From Mesorhizobium sp. M1B.F.Ca.ET.045.04.1.1 (GTDB lineage: Bacteria; Pseudomonadota; Alphaproteobacteria; Rhizobiales; Rhizobiaceae): a stretch of 64,000 bases of DNA. The notes below the pieces were generated by a model. The model worked only from the letters and a program-made list of their open reading frames with translations, had not been told where the DNA came from and did not search any database. This document shows positions 33,858 through 42,664 of this stretch, one piece after another (positions within the stretch are counted from its first letter, which is position 1; every line of letters starts with the position of its first letter). The DNA lies in assembly GCF_003952465.1 (NCBI RefSeq), contig NZ_CP034448.1, forward strand, positions 4,441,001 through 4,505,000, read 5' to 3'. The position numbers and the translations under genes were made by a program.

Positions 33858-34118
33858 ATGACGGCAACTGACGACGATAGCGCCCCGGCGCGGAAGATCA
33901 CGATCTTGGGCCGCGAATTCACCATGCCCCGCTCGCGGGGGGCGCGGATCGCGATCGGCGTGCTGCTCACCGTCGGCGGTATTCTCGGTTTTCTGCCGAT
34001 TCTCGGCTTCTGGATGATCCCGCTCGGCCTGCTGGTCCTGTCCTACGAATTCGCGCTGGTGCGTCGCCACAGGCGGCGCTTCGTCGTCTGGTGGCAGCGC
34101 CGGCGCCGGCCGGACTGA
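33858..34118 (+). CDS. small integral membrane protein (PGPGW-like)
   Basis: The 86-residue protein has an N-terminal polar stretch and two hydrophobic segments (ARIAIGVLLTVGGILGFLP and ILGFWMIPLGLLVLSYEFAL), followed by a strongly basic tail with RRHRRRF and WWQRRRR. The short turn between the helices resembles PGPGW-type membrane proteins. This is the first chromosomal gene right of the tRNA. Its function is unknown. Confidence 0.6.
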   Translation: MTATDDDSAPARKITILGREFTMPRSRGARIAIGVLLTVGGILGFLPILGFWMIPLGLLVLSYEFALVRRHRRRFVVWWQRRRRPD

Positions 34119-34292
34119 AAGCTGACGGGAGAGACCCGGAAAGCTTGGAACACGCCGTCGAGACCGGCCGCAAGCGATCGGCAACCATCGTTTCCGATGA
34201 CGCATGGGAAAGCGTCGGGAATGATTTTCCGGTGCTTGACGACCTTTCACCGCCAACATAATGAGTTCGCTCGGAACGCCGGGAGCATGGAA

Positions 34293-34366
34293 GGCCTCGT
34301 GGCGGAGTGGTTACGCAGAGGACTGCAAATCCTTGCACCCCGGTTCGATTCCGGGCGAGGCCTCCA
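34293..34366 (+). tRNA. tRNA-Cys(GCA)
   Basis: A 74-base cloverleaf with acceptor GGCCTCG / CGAGGCC, D arm GGCGGAGTGGTTACGCAGAG, anticodon loop ACTGCAAAT (anticodon GCA), T arm CCCCGGTTCGATTCCGGG, and encoded CCA. Confidence 0.95.
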
Positions 34367-34473
34367 AATGCCCGGGCTCCGGCGCCGTCGCGCCGGAGCG
34401 TCAGGTTCCGGTCGAATTGGCCCGCTGATTTCATGCGGGTAGCGAACTGGCGCGGAAGCGGATTGGTTGGGAC

Positions 34474-35147
34474 ATGAACGCTGATTTTTCCGAACGCCGC
34501 GTGAAGATGGTCGATGGCCAGATCCGCACCACCGACGTGACCAGCGCGCCGCTGATCGAAGCCATGCTTTCCGTGCCGCGCGAAGCCTTTGTCGGCGCCG
34601 GCCAACGCGATCTCGCCTATATCGACGAGGACATCCGTGTTTCCGGCGGCGCCAATGGCAGCGGCGCCCGCTACCTGATGGAACCGTCGCCGCTCGCCAA
34701 GCTTTTGCAACTGGCCGAGATCAGCGACACCGATTCGGTGCTCGATGTCGGCTGCGGCACCGGCTATTCGGCCGCCCTGCTTTCCCGAATCGCAAAATCG
34801 GTGGTTGCGCTGGAAAGCGACCCGGCATTGGCTGAAGCCGCGAAGTCGACGCTTTCGACGCTGAGTTGCCAGAACGTGACGGTGATGACCGGGCCGTTGC
34901 CGCAAGGTCATGCCGCGAAGGCGCCCTATGATGTCATCTTCATTGGCGGCAGCGTCGAGGAAGTGCCTGCGGCATTGCTCGGCCAGCTCGCCGAGGACGG
35001 ACGGCTGGTTGCGGTCGAAGGGCAGGGCAACTCTGGCGTGGCCCGGCTATTTTTCAAGGCCGGGGGGTTGTAACCGGAAGACGGGCATTTAATGCGGCAA
35101 TTAAGCCACTACCGGGCTTCGAACGTGCCCATGCATTCGAATTTTAA
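34474..35147 (+). CDS. protein-L-isoaspartate O-methyltransferase-like protein, apparent frameshift near C-terminus
   Basis: The protein has the SAM-binding motif SVLDVGCGTGYSAALLS and a typical PIMT N-terminus (RVKMVDGQIRTTDVTSAPLI). The frame as written stops at 35073 after VARLFFKAGGL. The next frame continues with exactly what the family has at its end (VVTGRRAFNAAIKPLPGFER... to HAFEF, stop 35147). The shift sits in a six-G run (35062-35067); seven Gs would restore the full 224-residue protein. It is probably a sequencing indel or a recent mutation. Rhizobial members are methyltransferase-fold proteins of the PIMT family encoded just upstream of tolC. Confidence 0.7.
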
Positions 35148-35330
35148 GCGGTTTTGCCTTGCAGCGAAGGCGCTGTCGTGATCGCTTGCGCCTGAACAAT
35201 CGTTGCTGATTTGCTTCACCGGACTTTCGGCGGGCAGTCAGCGGGGGAACGATAACAACGCGTCGCCGGCTGATCTGGAAGGAGAGGCTGAGTGGCGCGG
35301 TTCCCATGCAAAACGAATGAGGGATAATAC

Positions 35331-36725
35331 GTGCCGCCCCTACACAAGACTTTTCTAACAGCCATTCTCGTTTCGGCGACAGCGCTTTCGCCCTTGACCG
35401 CATCAGCAGAAACCATCACCGGCGCGCTCGCCAAGGCCTATCAATACAATTCCCAGTTGAACTCCGCCCGCGCCGGCACCCGCGTTACCGATGAAGGCGT
35501 TGCCATCGCCAAATCGGGCTACCGCCCGACGATCAAGGGATCGGCGAGCATCGATTACACGAGCAGCCACTCCAACAGCCTGGGTCAGACCTTAAACATC
35601 ACTACAGGCAACTTTGGAGTTCAGATCGACCAGACGCTGTTCGACGGGTTTCAGACCAAGAACAATGTCGCCGCCGCCGAAGCGCAGGTCAGCGCCTCGC
35701 AAGAAAGCCTGCGCAACACCGAAGAGAACATCCTGTTCAACGCGGCAAGCGCCTATATGGACGTGATCCGCGATCGCCAGATCGCGGTGCTGACCGAACA
35801 GAACCTGCAGTTCCTGACCGAGCAGGCGCGCGCTGCACGGTCGCGCTTCGAGGTCGGCGAGGGCACCCGCACCGACGTCGCTCAGGCCGACGCCTCGCGC
35901 GCCACCGCGGTAGCCCAGCTCAGTGCCGCCCGCGCGACGGCGCAAGCCAGTGCCGCGACCTACCACCAGATCATCGGCGACGAGCCGGGCAAGCTCAAGG
36001 CGGCCGCGCCGGTTGGGAGGTTATTGCCGGCGAGCCTCGATTCGGCCTTCACCGTTGCCGCCGCGGAGCACCCGGCCATCCTTGCCACGGAACATCTTGT
36101 CGACGCCGCTGCGTTTTCGGTGAAATCGGCCGAAGGGGCGCTTTTGCCGCAGCTTTCAGCCAGTGCCGGGATTTCGAGCCAGTACCGCAACACCACGCCC
36201 GGCGTTTTTGCATCGTCGTCGTCCGAAGGGACGACGAATTCGGCCAATATCGGCGCAACGCTCACCGTGCCGATCTATTCGGGCGGCCGCACCTCGGCGC
36301 TGGTTCGCCAATCGAAGGAATCGCTTAGCCAGGCCCGTATCGAAGTCGACGTCAGCCGCGACCAGGTGCGCCAGGCCGTGGCTTCGGCATGGACGCAATA
36401 CACCGCGGCCCGCGAAAGCGTGGATGCCAACAGGCAGGTGATAGCCGCCGCGCAACTGGCGCTCAACGGCGTCATCGAGGAGCGCAATGTCGGCCAGCGT
36501 ACCACGCTCGACGTGCTCAACGCGCAGAACGCCGTCATCACGGCCAAGATCAACCAGGCCAGCTCCGAGCGAGACGTCGTCGTGGCGAGCTACGCCATCC
36601 TGTCGGCGATCGGCCGGCTGTCGGTCGACCGGCTGGGCCTAGCGGTCACGAAATACAAGCCGGAAGAGCACTACAACGCCGTCAAGGACAAGTGGATCGG
36701 ACTGCGCACGCCGGACGGCCGTTGA
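35331..36725 (+). CDS. tolC: TolC-family outer-membrane efflux and type I secretion channel
   Basis: GTG 35331 follows GAGGGATAATAC. The 464-residue product has a signal peptide (LTAILVSATALSPLTASA), then two tandem outer-membrane efflux domains: the first with NSQLNSARAGTRVTDEGVAI and the second with ALVRQSKESLSQARIEVDVS and NVGQRTTLDVLNAQNAVI. It forms a trimeric outer-membrane duct used by drug efflux pumps and type I exporters, which in rhizobia include exopolysaccharide glycanase and protein secretion. A terminator hairpin follows. Confidence 0.9.
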   Translation: MPPLHKTFLTAILVSATALSPLTASAETITGALAKAYQYNSQLNSARAGTRVTDEGVAIAKSGYRPTIKGSASIDYTSSHSNSLGQTLNITTGNFGVQIDQTLFDGFQTKNNVAAAEAQVSASQESLRNTEENILFNAASAYMDVIRDRQIAVLTEQNLQFLTEQARAARSRFEVGEGTRTDVAQADASRATAVAQLSAARATAQASAATYHQIIGDEPGKLKAAAPVGRLLPASLDSAFTVAAAEHPAILATEHLVDAAAFSVKSAEGALLPQLSASAGISSQYRNTTPGVFASSSSEGTTNSANIGATLTVPIYSGGRTSALVRQSKESLSQARIEVDVSRDQVRQAVASAWTQYTAARESVDANRQVIAAAQLALNGVIEERNVGQRTTLDVLNAQNAVITAKINQASSERDVVVASYAILSAIGRLSVDRLGLAVTKYKPEEHYNAVKDKWIGLRTPDGR

Positions 36726-36745
36726 TCCTTCCTGTAAGCTTCCAA

Positions 36746-36783
36746 AAGCGCCGCGTATCCGATGGATGCGCGGCGTTTTTGCA
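36746..36783 (+). terminator. hairpin terminator after tolC
   Basis: AAAAGCGCCGCGTATCC-GAT-GGATGCGCGGCGTTTTT: a long GC-rich stem, small loop and T-run, starting about 20 bases past the tolC stop. Confidence 0.7.
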
Positions 36784-36963
36784 TTTGAAAGCCAACCGGT
36801 CGGCTGCTGGCGTCGGAGGCGGCTAATCTGTTGAAATCCAATGTCCCCCCAGATTGGGGATTCTCGGATGACGATCGGTCGGTTACGCTGTCGCCATTGA
36901 TTCGAATTCCGGCCGGGCCGGAATGGAAATCTGCAATAGGTCACAAGGGCGGCGGATGTGACG

Positions 36964-37773
36964 ATGGCGACGGCAAGCAGCGCACAGCGCGAACCTTCCA
37001 TGGAAGAGATCCTTGCTTCCATCCGAAGGATCATCGAGGATAGCGACACCGGCCGCAAGCAGCCCGCGACCGATAGCGGCGACTTGCGCCAGGACCTGCA
37101 GCCGACGGCGGCGGCGCCGGCCGCCGATGTTGACGCTTTCCGTTCCGAGCTCAACGCGGAATCCACTCCCAGGAAGCCGGTGAGCCTGGCAGAGATCCAG
37201 GCCCAGCTCGCGGCCTCCGACTCGGCGGTCGAGCGCGGCGAGACGCGCCCCGAGCCAGTGAAGACCGCGCCTGCGCCCACCACCCTGGCGGAAGTCGGGG
37301 CCAACGTCGCTGCCGAGCCCGGCGCTCCGGCCGCAGCAGCAGGGATTCCGCAAAGTGCCGATACCATCGTCGCCGACTGGCGGCGCGAGATCGCTGCCGT
37401 TGGCGGAAGCTCGGTCAAAGCGAAGGTGGCGACTCGCCCTCCGGAAGCGGCGCCCGAAGTCGAGATCGACGAGGAGGATCTTGCCACGCCAACTGCCGAA
37501 ACCGTGGTGCCCGGCAAGGTCTCGGCGCCATCCTCGGCCGATTTGCCGCCGGCCCGGCCGGCGATCCTGTCCGAACATGTGGGCCGTCAGGTCGCGGCGG
37601 CGTTCGGCGAGCTTTCCGATGCCTTCGCCAGCCGCGGCAAGAAGACCTTCGACGAGATGGCCGAGGAGATGCTGCGGCCGATGTTGCAGGACTGGCTCGA
37701 CAACAACCTGCCGACGCTGGTCGAGCGGCTGGTGCGCGAGGAAATTGAGCGCGTGGCGCGCGGCGCACAGTGA
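36964..37773 (+). CDS. popZ: polar organising protein PopZ (DUF2497)
   Basis: ATG 36964 is chosen (a GTG two codons upstream is possible). The N-terminus EPSMEEILASIRRIIEDS is the conserved PopZ helix that binds client proteins. The middle is a long Pro/Ala/Glu-rich disordered region, and the C-terminus VGRQVAAAFGELSDAF followed by FDEMAEEMLRPMLQDWLDNN is the helical oligomerisation domain. PopZ forms polar hubs that anchor the chromosome centromere through ParB. The 269-residue length is usual for Rhizobiales. Confidence 0.9.
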   Translation: MATASSAQREPSMEEILASIRRIIEDSDTGRKQPATDSGDLRQDLQPTAAAPAADVDAFRSELNAESTPRKPVSLAEIQAQLAASDSAVERGETRPEPVKTAPAPTTLAEVGANVAAEPGAPAAAAGIPQSADTIVADWRREIAAVGGSSVKAKVATRPPEAAPEVEIDEEDLATPTAETVVPGKVSAPSSADLPPARPAILSEHVGRQVAAAFGELSDAFASRGKKTFDEMAEEMLRPMLQDWLDNNLPTLVERLVREEIERVARGAQ

Positions 37774-37795
37774 TTTCGCCAGATCGTTCGAGGTA

Positions 37796-37830
37796 AAAGG
37801 CGCCGCCATCGGGCGGCGTCTTTGTTCCGG
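37796..37830 (+). terminator. hairpin terminator after popZ
   Basis: AAAAGGCGCCGCC-ATCG-GGCGGCGTCTTTG forms a strong stem with a short T-containing tail, 25 bases past the stop. Confidence 0.55.
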
Positions 37831-37989
37831 CAAATGCAGCCTCGGGATCGTTTTGCGATGAGGCGCGGGATTGCCGTCGATCGCGGCAAGCCTATCTGGG
37901 CGAGGCGCGCCTATCCTTCTCGCGGTTGACTCGGCCAAGAGCTTCCGATTTACACCGGACGCTTGTTCCCGACAGTTCGGACTTCCTCC

Positions 37990-40773
37990 ATGCTTGATAA
38001 AACCTACGACGCCAAGACCGTCGAGCCGAAGATCGCCAAAATCTGGGAAGAGGCCGACGCTTTCCGCGCCGGCGCCGGGGCGGAGGAAGGGGCGGAGGCC
38101 TTTACCGTCGTCATCCCTCCGCCGAACGTCACCGGTTCGCTGCATATGGGCCATGCGCTCAACAACACGCTGCAGGACATACTGGTGCGCTTCGAGCGCA
38201 TGCGCGGCAAGAACGTGCTGTGGCAGCCCGGCATGGACCATGCCGGCATCGCCACGCAGATGGTGGTCGAGCGCCAGCTGATGGAAAGGCAGATCCACCG
38301 CCGCGACCTGACGCGCGAGGAGTTCATCGAAAAGGTCTGGGAGTGGAAGGCCGAATCCGGTGGCGCGATTTTCAACCAGCTGAAGCGGCTCGGCGCCTCG
38401 GCCGACTGGTCGCGCGAACGTTTCACCATGGACGAGGGTCTGTCCAAGGCGGTGCTGGAGGTTTTCGTCACGCTCTACAAGGAGGGCCTGATCTACAAGG
38501 ACAAGCGCCTTGTGAACTGGGATCCGAAGCTGCTGACGGCCATTTCCGACCTCGAGGTCGAGCAGCACGAGGTCAACGGCAATCTCTGGCACTTCCGCTA
38601 TCCGGTCGAAGGCACGGTGTTCGACCCTGAGAACCCGAAGACGTTCATCACCGTCGCCACGACGCGCCCCGAAACCATGCTCGGCGATACGGCGGTGGCC
38701 GTGCATCCCGAGGACGAACGGTTTCGAGGTCTGGTCGGCAAGAACGTCATCCTGCCGATCGTCGGCCGGCGGATTCCTGTTGTCGCTGATGAATATTCGG
38801 ACCCGGAGAAGGGCTCCGGCGCGGTCAAGATCACGCCGGCGCATGACTTCAACGACTTCGAGGTCGGCAAGCGCCACAAGCTGCCGGCGATCAACATCCT
38901 GACCGTCGAAGCCGCAGTCAAGCTCAAGGACAATGAGGACTTCCTCGCCGGTCTCGAGGTGACGGCGGAGCGCCAGGCCGTCTGGGACGAGCTCGACGGG
39001 CTGGACCGCTTCGCCGCGCGCAAGAAGGTCGTGGAACTGATGGAAGCCGGCGGCTTCCTGGAAAAGGTCGAGCCGCATCGCCACACCGTGCCGCACGGCG
39101 ACCGCGGCGGCGTGCCGATCGAACCGTTCCTGACCGACCAGTGGTATGTCAACGCGGCCGAGCTTGCCAAGCCGGCCATTGCCTCGGTGCGTGAGGGCCG
39201 CACGAACTTCGTGCCGAAGAACTGGGAAAAGACCTATTTCGATTGGATGGAGAACATCCAGCCCTGGTGCATCTCGCGGCAGCTCTGGTGGGGCCACCAG
39301 ATTCCGGCGTGGTACGGGCCGGACGGTCGCGTCTTCGTCGAGAAGACCGAGGAAGAGGCGCTCGCCGCAGCGATCGAATATTATCTGGCGCTGGAAGGCC
39401 CTTGGAAGGCCTGGGTCGAGGACAAGCTGGAGAATTTCCAGCCTGGCGAGATCCTGACGCGCGACGAGGACGTTCTCGACACCTGGTTCTCCTCGGCGCT
39501 GTGGCCGTTCTCGACGCTGGGCTGGCCCGACCAGACGCCGGAGCTCAAGACCTACTACCAGACCGACGTGCTGGTGACCGGCTTCGACATCATCTTCTTC
39601 TGGGTGGCCCGGATGATGATGATGGGCCTGCATTTCATGGACGAGGAGCCGTTCCACACGGTCTATGTCCATGCGCTGGTGCGCGACAAGAACGGGCAGA
39701 AGATGTCGAAGTCGAAAGGCAACGTTATCGACCCGCTCGACCTGATCGACGAATACGGCGCCGATGCGCTGCGCTTCACCTTGACCGTCATGGCGGCGCA
39801 GGGGCGCGACGTGAAGCTCGATCCGGCGCGCATCGCCGGCTATCGTAATTTCGGCACCAAGCTGTGGAACGCGACGCGCTTCGCCGAGATGAACGAAGTC
39901 GCCAGGAACGACGATTTCTGGCTGAACGACGCCAAGCTCGCGGTCAACCGCTGGATCCTGACCGAGCTGACGCGGGCGGCCCGCGCGGTCACCGAGGGCA
40001 TCACCACCTACCGCTTCAACGAGGCGGCCAGCGCCGCCTACCGCTTCGTCTGGAACCTGTTCTGCGACTGGTATCTGGAACTGCTGAAGCCGGTGTTCAT
40101 GGGCACCGACGAGGCGGCCAAGGCGGAAAGCCGGGCCTGCGTCGCCTTCGTGCTGGACGAGATCTACAAGCTCTTGCATCCAATGATGCCGTTCATGACC
40201 GAGGAGCTGTGGGCGCAGACCGCGGGGGAGGGCAAGGAGCGGGAGTCGCTGCTTTGCCATGCCGCCTGGCCGTCGCCGGATTTCGAGGACGACGACGCGG
40301 CCGCCGACATCAACTGGCTGGTCGACCTCGTTTCCGGCATCCGCTCGGTGCGCTCTGAAATGAACGTGCCGCCGGCGGCGATCGCGCCCCTGGCGGTGAT
40401 CGGCGCCAACGCGACGACGCGCGAGAGGCTCGAACGCCACGATCAGGCAATCAAGCGCCTGGCCCGTGTCGGCAGCATATCGCTGGCGGAAACGCCGCCC
40501 AAGGGCTCGGCCCAGATCGTCCTCAACGAAGCGACCATCTGCCTGCCGCTCGGCAGCTTGATAGACCTGCAAGCCGAGGCTGCGCGCCTGCAGAAGGAAC
40601 TGGCCAAGGTGACCGAGGAGATCGCCCGCCTGCACAAGAAGCTGTCGAACGAGAAGTTCGTCGCCAACGCGCCGGAAGAGGTGGTCGAGGCCGAGCGCGA
40701 GAAGCTCGCCGAATATCGCGAGGCGCAAGAGAAGCTTTTGCTCGCCCTGACCAGGGTTCGCGACGCCGGCTGA
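37990..40773 (+). CDS. valS: valine--tRNA ligase
   Basis: ATG 37990 (MLDKTYDAKTVEPKIAKIWE) is preferred over a start nine codons upstream. The 927-residue enzyme is class I: HIGH-type motif PNVTGSLHMGHAL near residue 48, zinc-less editing domain in the middle, KMSKSKGNVIDPLDL near residue 570, and a C-terminal tRNA-binding coiled coil (AEAARLQKELAKVTEEIARL) as in other ValRS. It charges tRNA-Val and edits misactivated threonine. No T-box is seen; the gene stands alone between popZ and an outer-membrane protein gene. Confidence 0.95.
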   Translation: MLDKTYDAKTVEPKIAKIWEEADAFRAGAGAEEGAEAFTVVIPPPNVTGSLHMGHALNNTLQDILVRFERMRGKNVLWQPGMDHAGIATQMVVERQLMERQIHRRDLTREEFIEKVWEWKAESGGAIFNQLKRLGASADWSRERFTMDEGLSKAVLEVFVTLYKEGLIYKDKRLVNWDPKLLTAISDLEVEQHEVNGNLWHFRYPVEGTVFDPENPKTFITVATTRPETMLGDTAVAVHPEDERFRGLVGKNVILPIVGRRIPVVADEYSDPEKGSGAVKITPAHDFNDFEVGKRHKLPAINILTVEAAVKLKDNEDFLAGLEVTAERQAVWDELDGLDRFAARKKVVELMEAGGFLEKVEPHRHTVPHGDRGGVPIEPFLTDQWYVNAAELAKPAIASVREGRTNFVPKNWEKTYFDWMENIQPWCISRQLWWGHQIPAWYGPDGRVFVEKTEEEALAAAIEYYLALEGPWKAWVEDKLENFQPGEILTRDEDVLDTWFSSALWPFSTLGWPDQTPELKTYYQTDVLVTGFDIIFFWVARMMMMGLHFMDEEPFHTVYVHALVRDKNGQKMSKSKGNVIDPLDLIDEYGADALRFTLTVMAAQGRDVKLDPARIAGYRNFGTKLWNATRFAEMNEVARNDDFWLNDAKLAVNRWILTELTRAARAVTEGITTYRFNEAASAAYRFVWNLFCDWYLELLKPVFMGTDEAAKAESRACVAFVLDEIYKLLHPMMPFMTEELWAQTAGEGKERESLLCHAAWPSPDFEDDDAAADINWLVDLVSGIRSVRSEMNVPPAAIAPLAVIGANATTRERLERHDQAIKRLARVGSISLAETPPKGSAQIVLNEATICLPLGSLIDLQAEAARLQKELAKVTEEIARLHKKLSNEKFVANAPEEVVEAEREKLAEYREAQEKLLLALTRVRDAG

Positions 40774-40874
40774 GGGACAAGATTCGCCCCGTCGGAGAGC
40801 AGCTTTCCGGAGCGGAATCTCAATCGGAGATAGGCATGCCGTTGCGTTAATTTTGACGTAAACGGAAACTTTGA

Positions 40875-40906
40875 GCCCCATTGTTGCCATAATGTAACAA
40901 TGGGGC
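40875..40906. repeat. perfect 11-base-pair hairpin downstream of valS
   Basis: GCCCCATTGTT (40875-40885) pairs perfectly with AACAATGGGGC (40896-40906) across a ten-base loop. It has no strong T-tract. The 360-base gap 40774-41133 holds no gene; the hairpin could end valS transcription or mark a control region before the outer-membrane protein gene. Confidence 0.45.
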
Positions 40907-41133
40907 CCATTTCTCCCAAAATGGCGTGTTTTTGGGCTGTATTGAAAGGTTTTTGCAGCTTTTTCCTGCCATTTGATGCCTGTTAAGCCGCGATTAGGCT
41001 CGATTTCGCGGCCGGGCACCATGGCAAAAATGCGAGCTGTCAAGGTGTACGTGTACAACTCTTGAATTCGTAGTTGCGCCGTTAACCCGAATTGGTTCTA
41101 GCTTGCCCCACTGGTATTTCGGGGAGGGACTCC

Positions 41134-42372
41134 ATGAATTTTTTGCGGCTCAAAGCACTGCTGGGCGCGGGGTGCTTTTCGCTAGCTTTGGTCGGAGCGG
41201 CGATGCATCCGGCGCATGCCGGCGGCCTGGAGCGCGGCGGCTACGATATTGACCTGCTGTTCGATCCGTCGCCTTTCGCGACGGAAGCGGAAGCGACCTT
41301 CGTGATGCCGGATCGTAAATACAAGAATGCGCGCGGTCCGGGAGGGCTCGACCTCGGCTTTGGCACGACGGCCGATGGGGCCGAGGATTATTGGGTTCCG
41401 CGCATTGGCGCCAAGGTTCAGGTTGTCCAAGGCATCGACTGTATGGTCGACTATTCGCAACCTTGGGGTGCGCACACAGCGCCCGGGGTCTGGAATGGTG
41501 CGTTTTCCAACATGGAAACCGATATCAAGAGCGACAACTACGCGGCTACTTGCTCCTACAAAATGGATGCAGGCAAGGGCCAGCTCCGCTTTATCGGCGG
41601 TGTCTTCTACCAGAAGGTCTACGGCTTCAAGGAAAGCCTGGTGTCACCGTTGGTGCCCGACTTCGGCGGTACCGGTCGTGTCGATCTGACGAGCAACGGC
41701 TGGGGCTGGCGCGCTGGCGTTGCCTACGAGATCCCCGACATCGCGTTGCGCGCGAGCCTCGTCTACAATTCGAAGGTCAAGCTCGACAACATCTCGGGCA
41801 CGCTCGATCTCACGAATGTCGGCGGGGTTGTCCTGCCGATCTACGGCTCAACGCAGTACATGCCGGATGTGGTAGAATTGAAGCTGCAGTCGGGTATCGC
41901 ACCCGGATGGCTCGCCTTCGGTTCGATCAAATGGGTCAATTGGAGTGTTCTGCAGAGCGTTCCTATCTGTGTAGTGGGTACTCCTGCTGCGCTATGCGTT
42001 ACGGGCGATGACGCTCACTCAGCTCAGGTAACCTCGCTTGACCTGATGTATCGTGACGGTTGGACGGTTTCAGGCGGCATAGGCCATAAGTTCAATGACC
42101 AGTGGAGCGCTGCCGGCCAGCTTTCCTGGGATCGCGGCACTTCGCATGGCTACGGTTCGCAGACCGACACCTGGACGTTTGGCGGCGGTGTCGCCTATAC
42201 GCCGAAGCCGAATATCGAAGTGCGCCTGGCGGGTGCGGTCGGTGTCATGACCAGTGGCCATTCCGGGACGATCGCTGGCGAGAACGGCTATGTGGCTGGC
42301 ACTGACGCCAGCTACGACTTCGGCAACGATCTGGTCACCGCGATTTCGGGCGGCCTCAAGATCAAGTTCTGA
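41134..42372 (+). CDS. OmpP1/FadL-type outer-membrane transport barrel
   Basis: ATG 41134 follows GGGGAGGGACTCC. The signal peptide runs to about residue 32 (VGAAMHPAHAGG), followed by 380 residues with alternating hydrophobic beta strands and the FadL-type blocks GGLDLGFGTTADGAEDYWVP, WGWRAGVAYEIPDIALRAS and VELKLQSGIAPGWLAFGSIK. The C-terminal residue is Phe, as required for barrel insertion. The protein is a candidate channel for fatty acids or other hydrophobic substrates; the substrate is not evident. A strong terminator follows. Confidence 0.8.
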   Translation: MNFLRLKALLGAGCFSLALVGAAMHPAHAGGLERGGYDIDLLFDPSPFATEAEATFVMPDRKYKNARGPGGLDLGFGTTADGAEDYWVPRIGAKVQVVQGIDCMVDYSQPWGAHTAPGVWNGAFSNMETDIKSDNYAATCSYKMDAGKGQLRFIGGVFYQKVYGFKESLVSPLVPDFGGTGRVDLTSNGWGWRAGVAYEIPDIALRASLVYNSKVKLDNISGTLDLTNVGGVVLPIYGSTQYMPDVVELKLQSGIAPGWLAFGSIKWVNWSVLQSVPICVVGTPAALCVTGDDAHSAQVTSLDLMYRDGWTVSGGIGHKFNDQWSAAGQLSWDRGTSHGYGSQTDTWTFGGGVAYTPKPNIEVRLAGAVGVMTSGHSGTIAGENGYVAGTDASYDFGNDLVTAISGGLKIKF

Positions 42373-42391
42373 GCTTCCGCAAATTCAAGAA

Positions 42392-42419
42392 AAAGGCCGG
42401 GCATCGCCCGGCCTTTTTC
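42392..42419 (+). terminator. hairpin terminator after the outer-membrane barrel gene
   Basis: AAAAAGGCCGGGC-ATC-GCCCGGCCTTTTTC: an eight-pair GC stem, three-base loop and T-run, about 20 bases past the stop. Confidence 0.85.
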
Positions 42420-42664
42420 ATTGCGCAATCAACCGCCTGGCCCGATTGGCCGATGCATTGTTGCAAACTGGTGTCACAACCGGCGCTCCAAACGATTGTG
42501 ACGTTTTAGCAACAGTTTATGAACAACCCCGGCGCTAAAAGGCTAGCCGAGGGAACTGCCCATTTCCCGCCATAAACGCGGAGCAACCCGGATAGGTCCC
42601 GGGAATGCGTGCCAGGTTGGCGCGGCGAAGGGGGTAGGCCGCGGGGTGTGCGGCAAGGACGAGT

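Noticed and set aside
36883..41058. 1391-codon open frame on the minus strand
   Set aside because: It is the antisense of popZ and valS; the product is Arg/Gly/His-rich with no family features, as expected for the shadow of high-GC genes.
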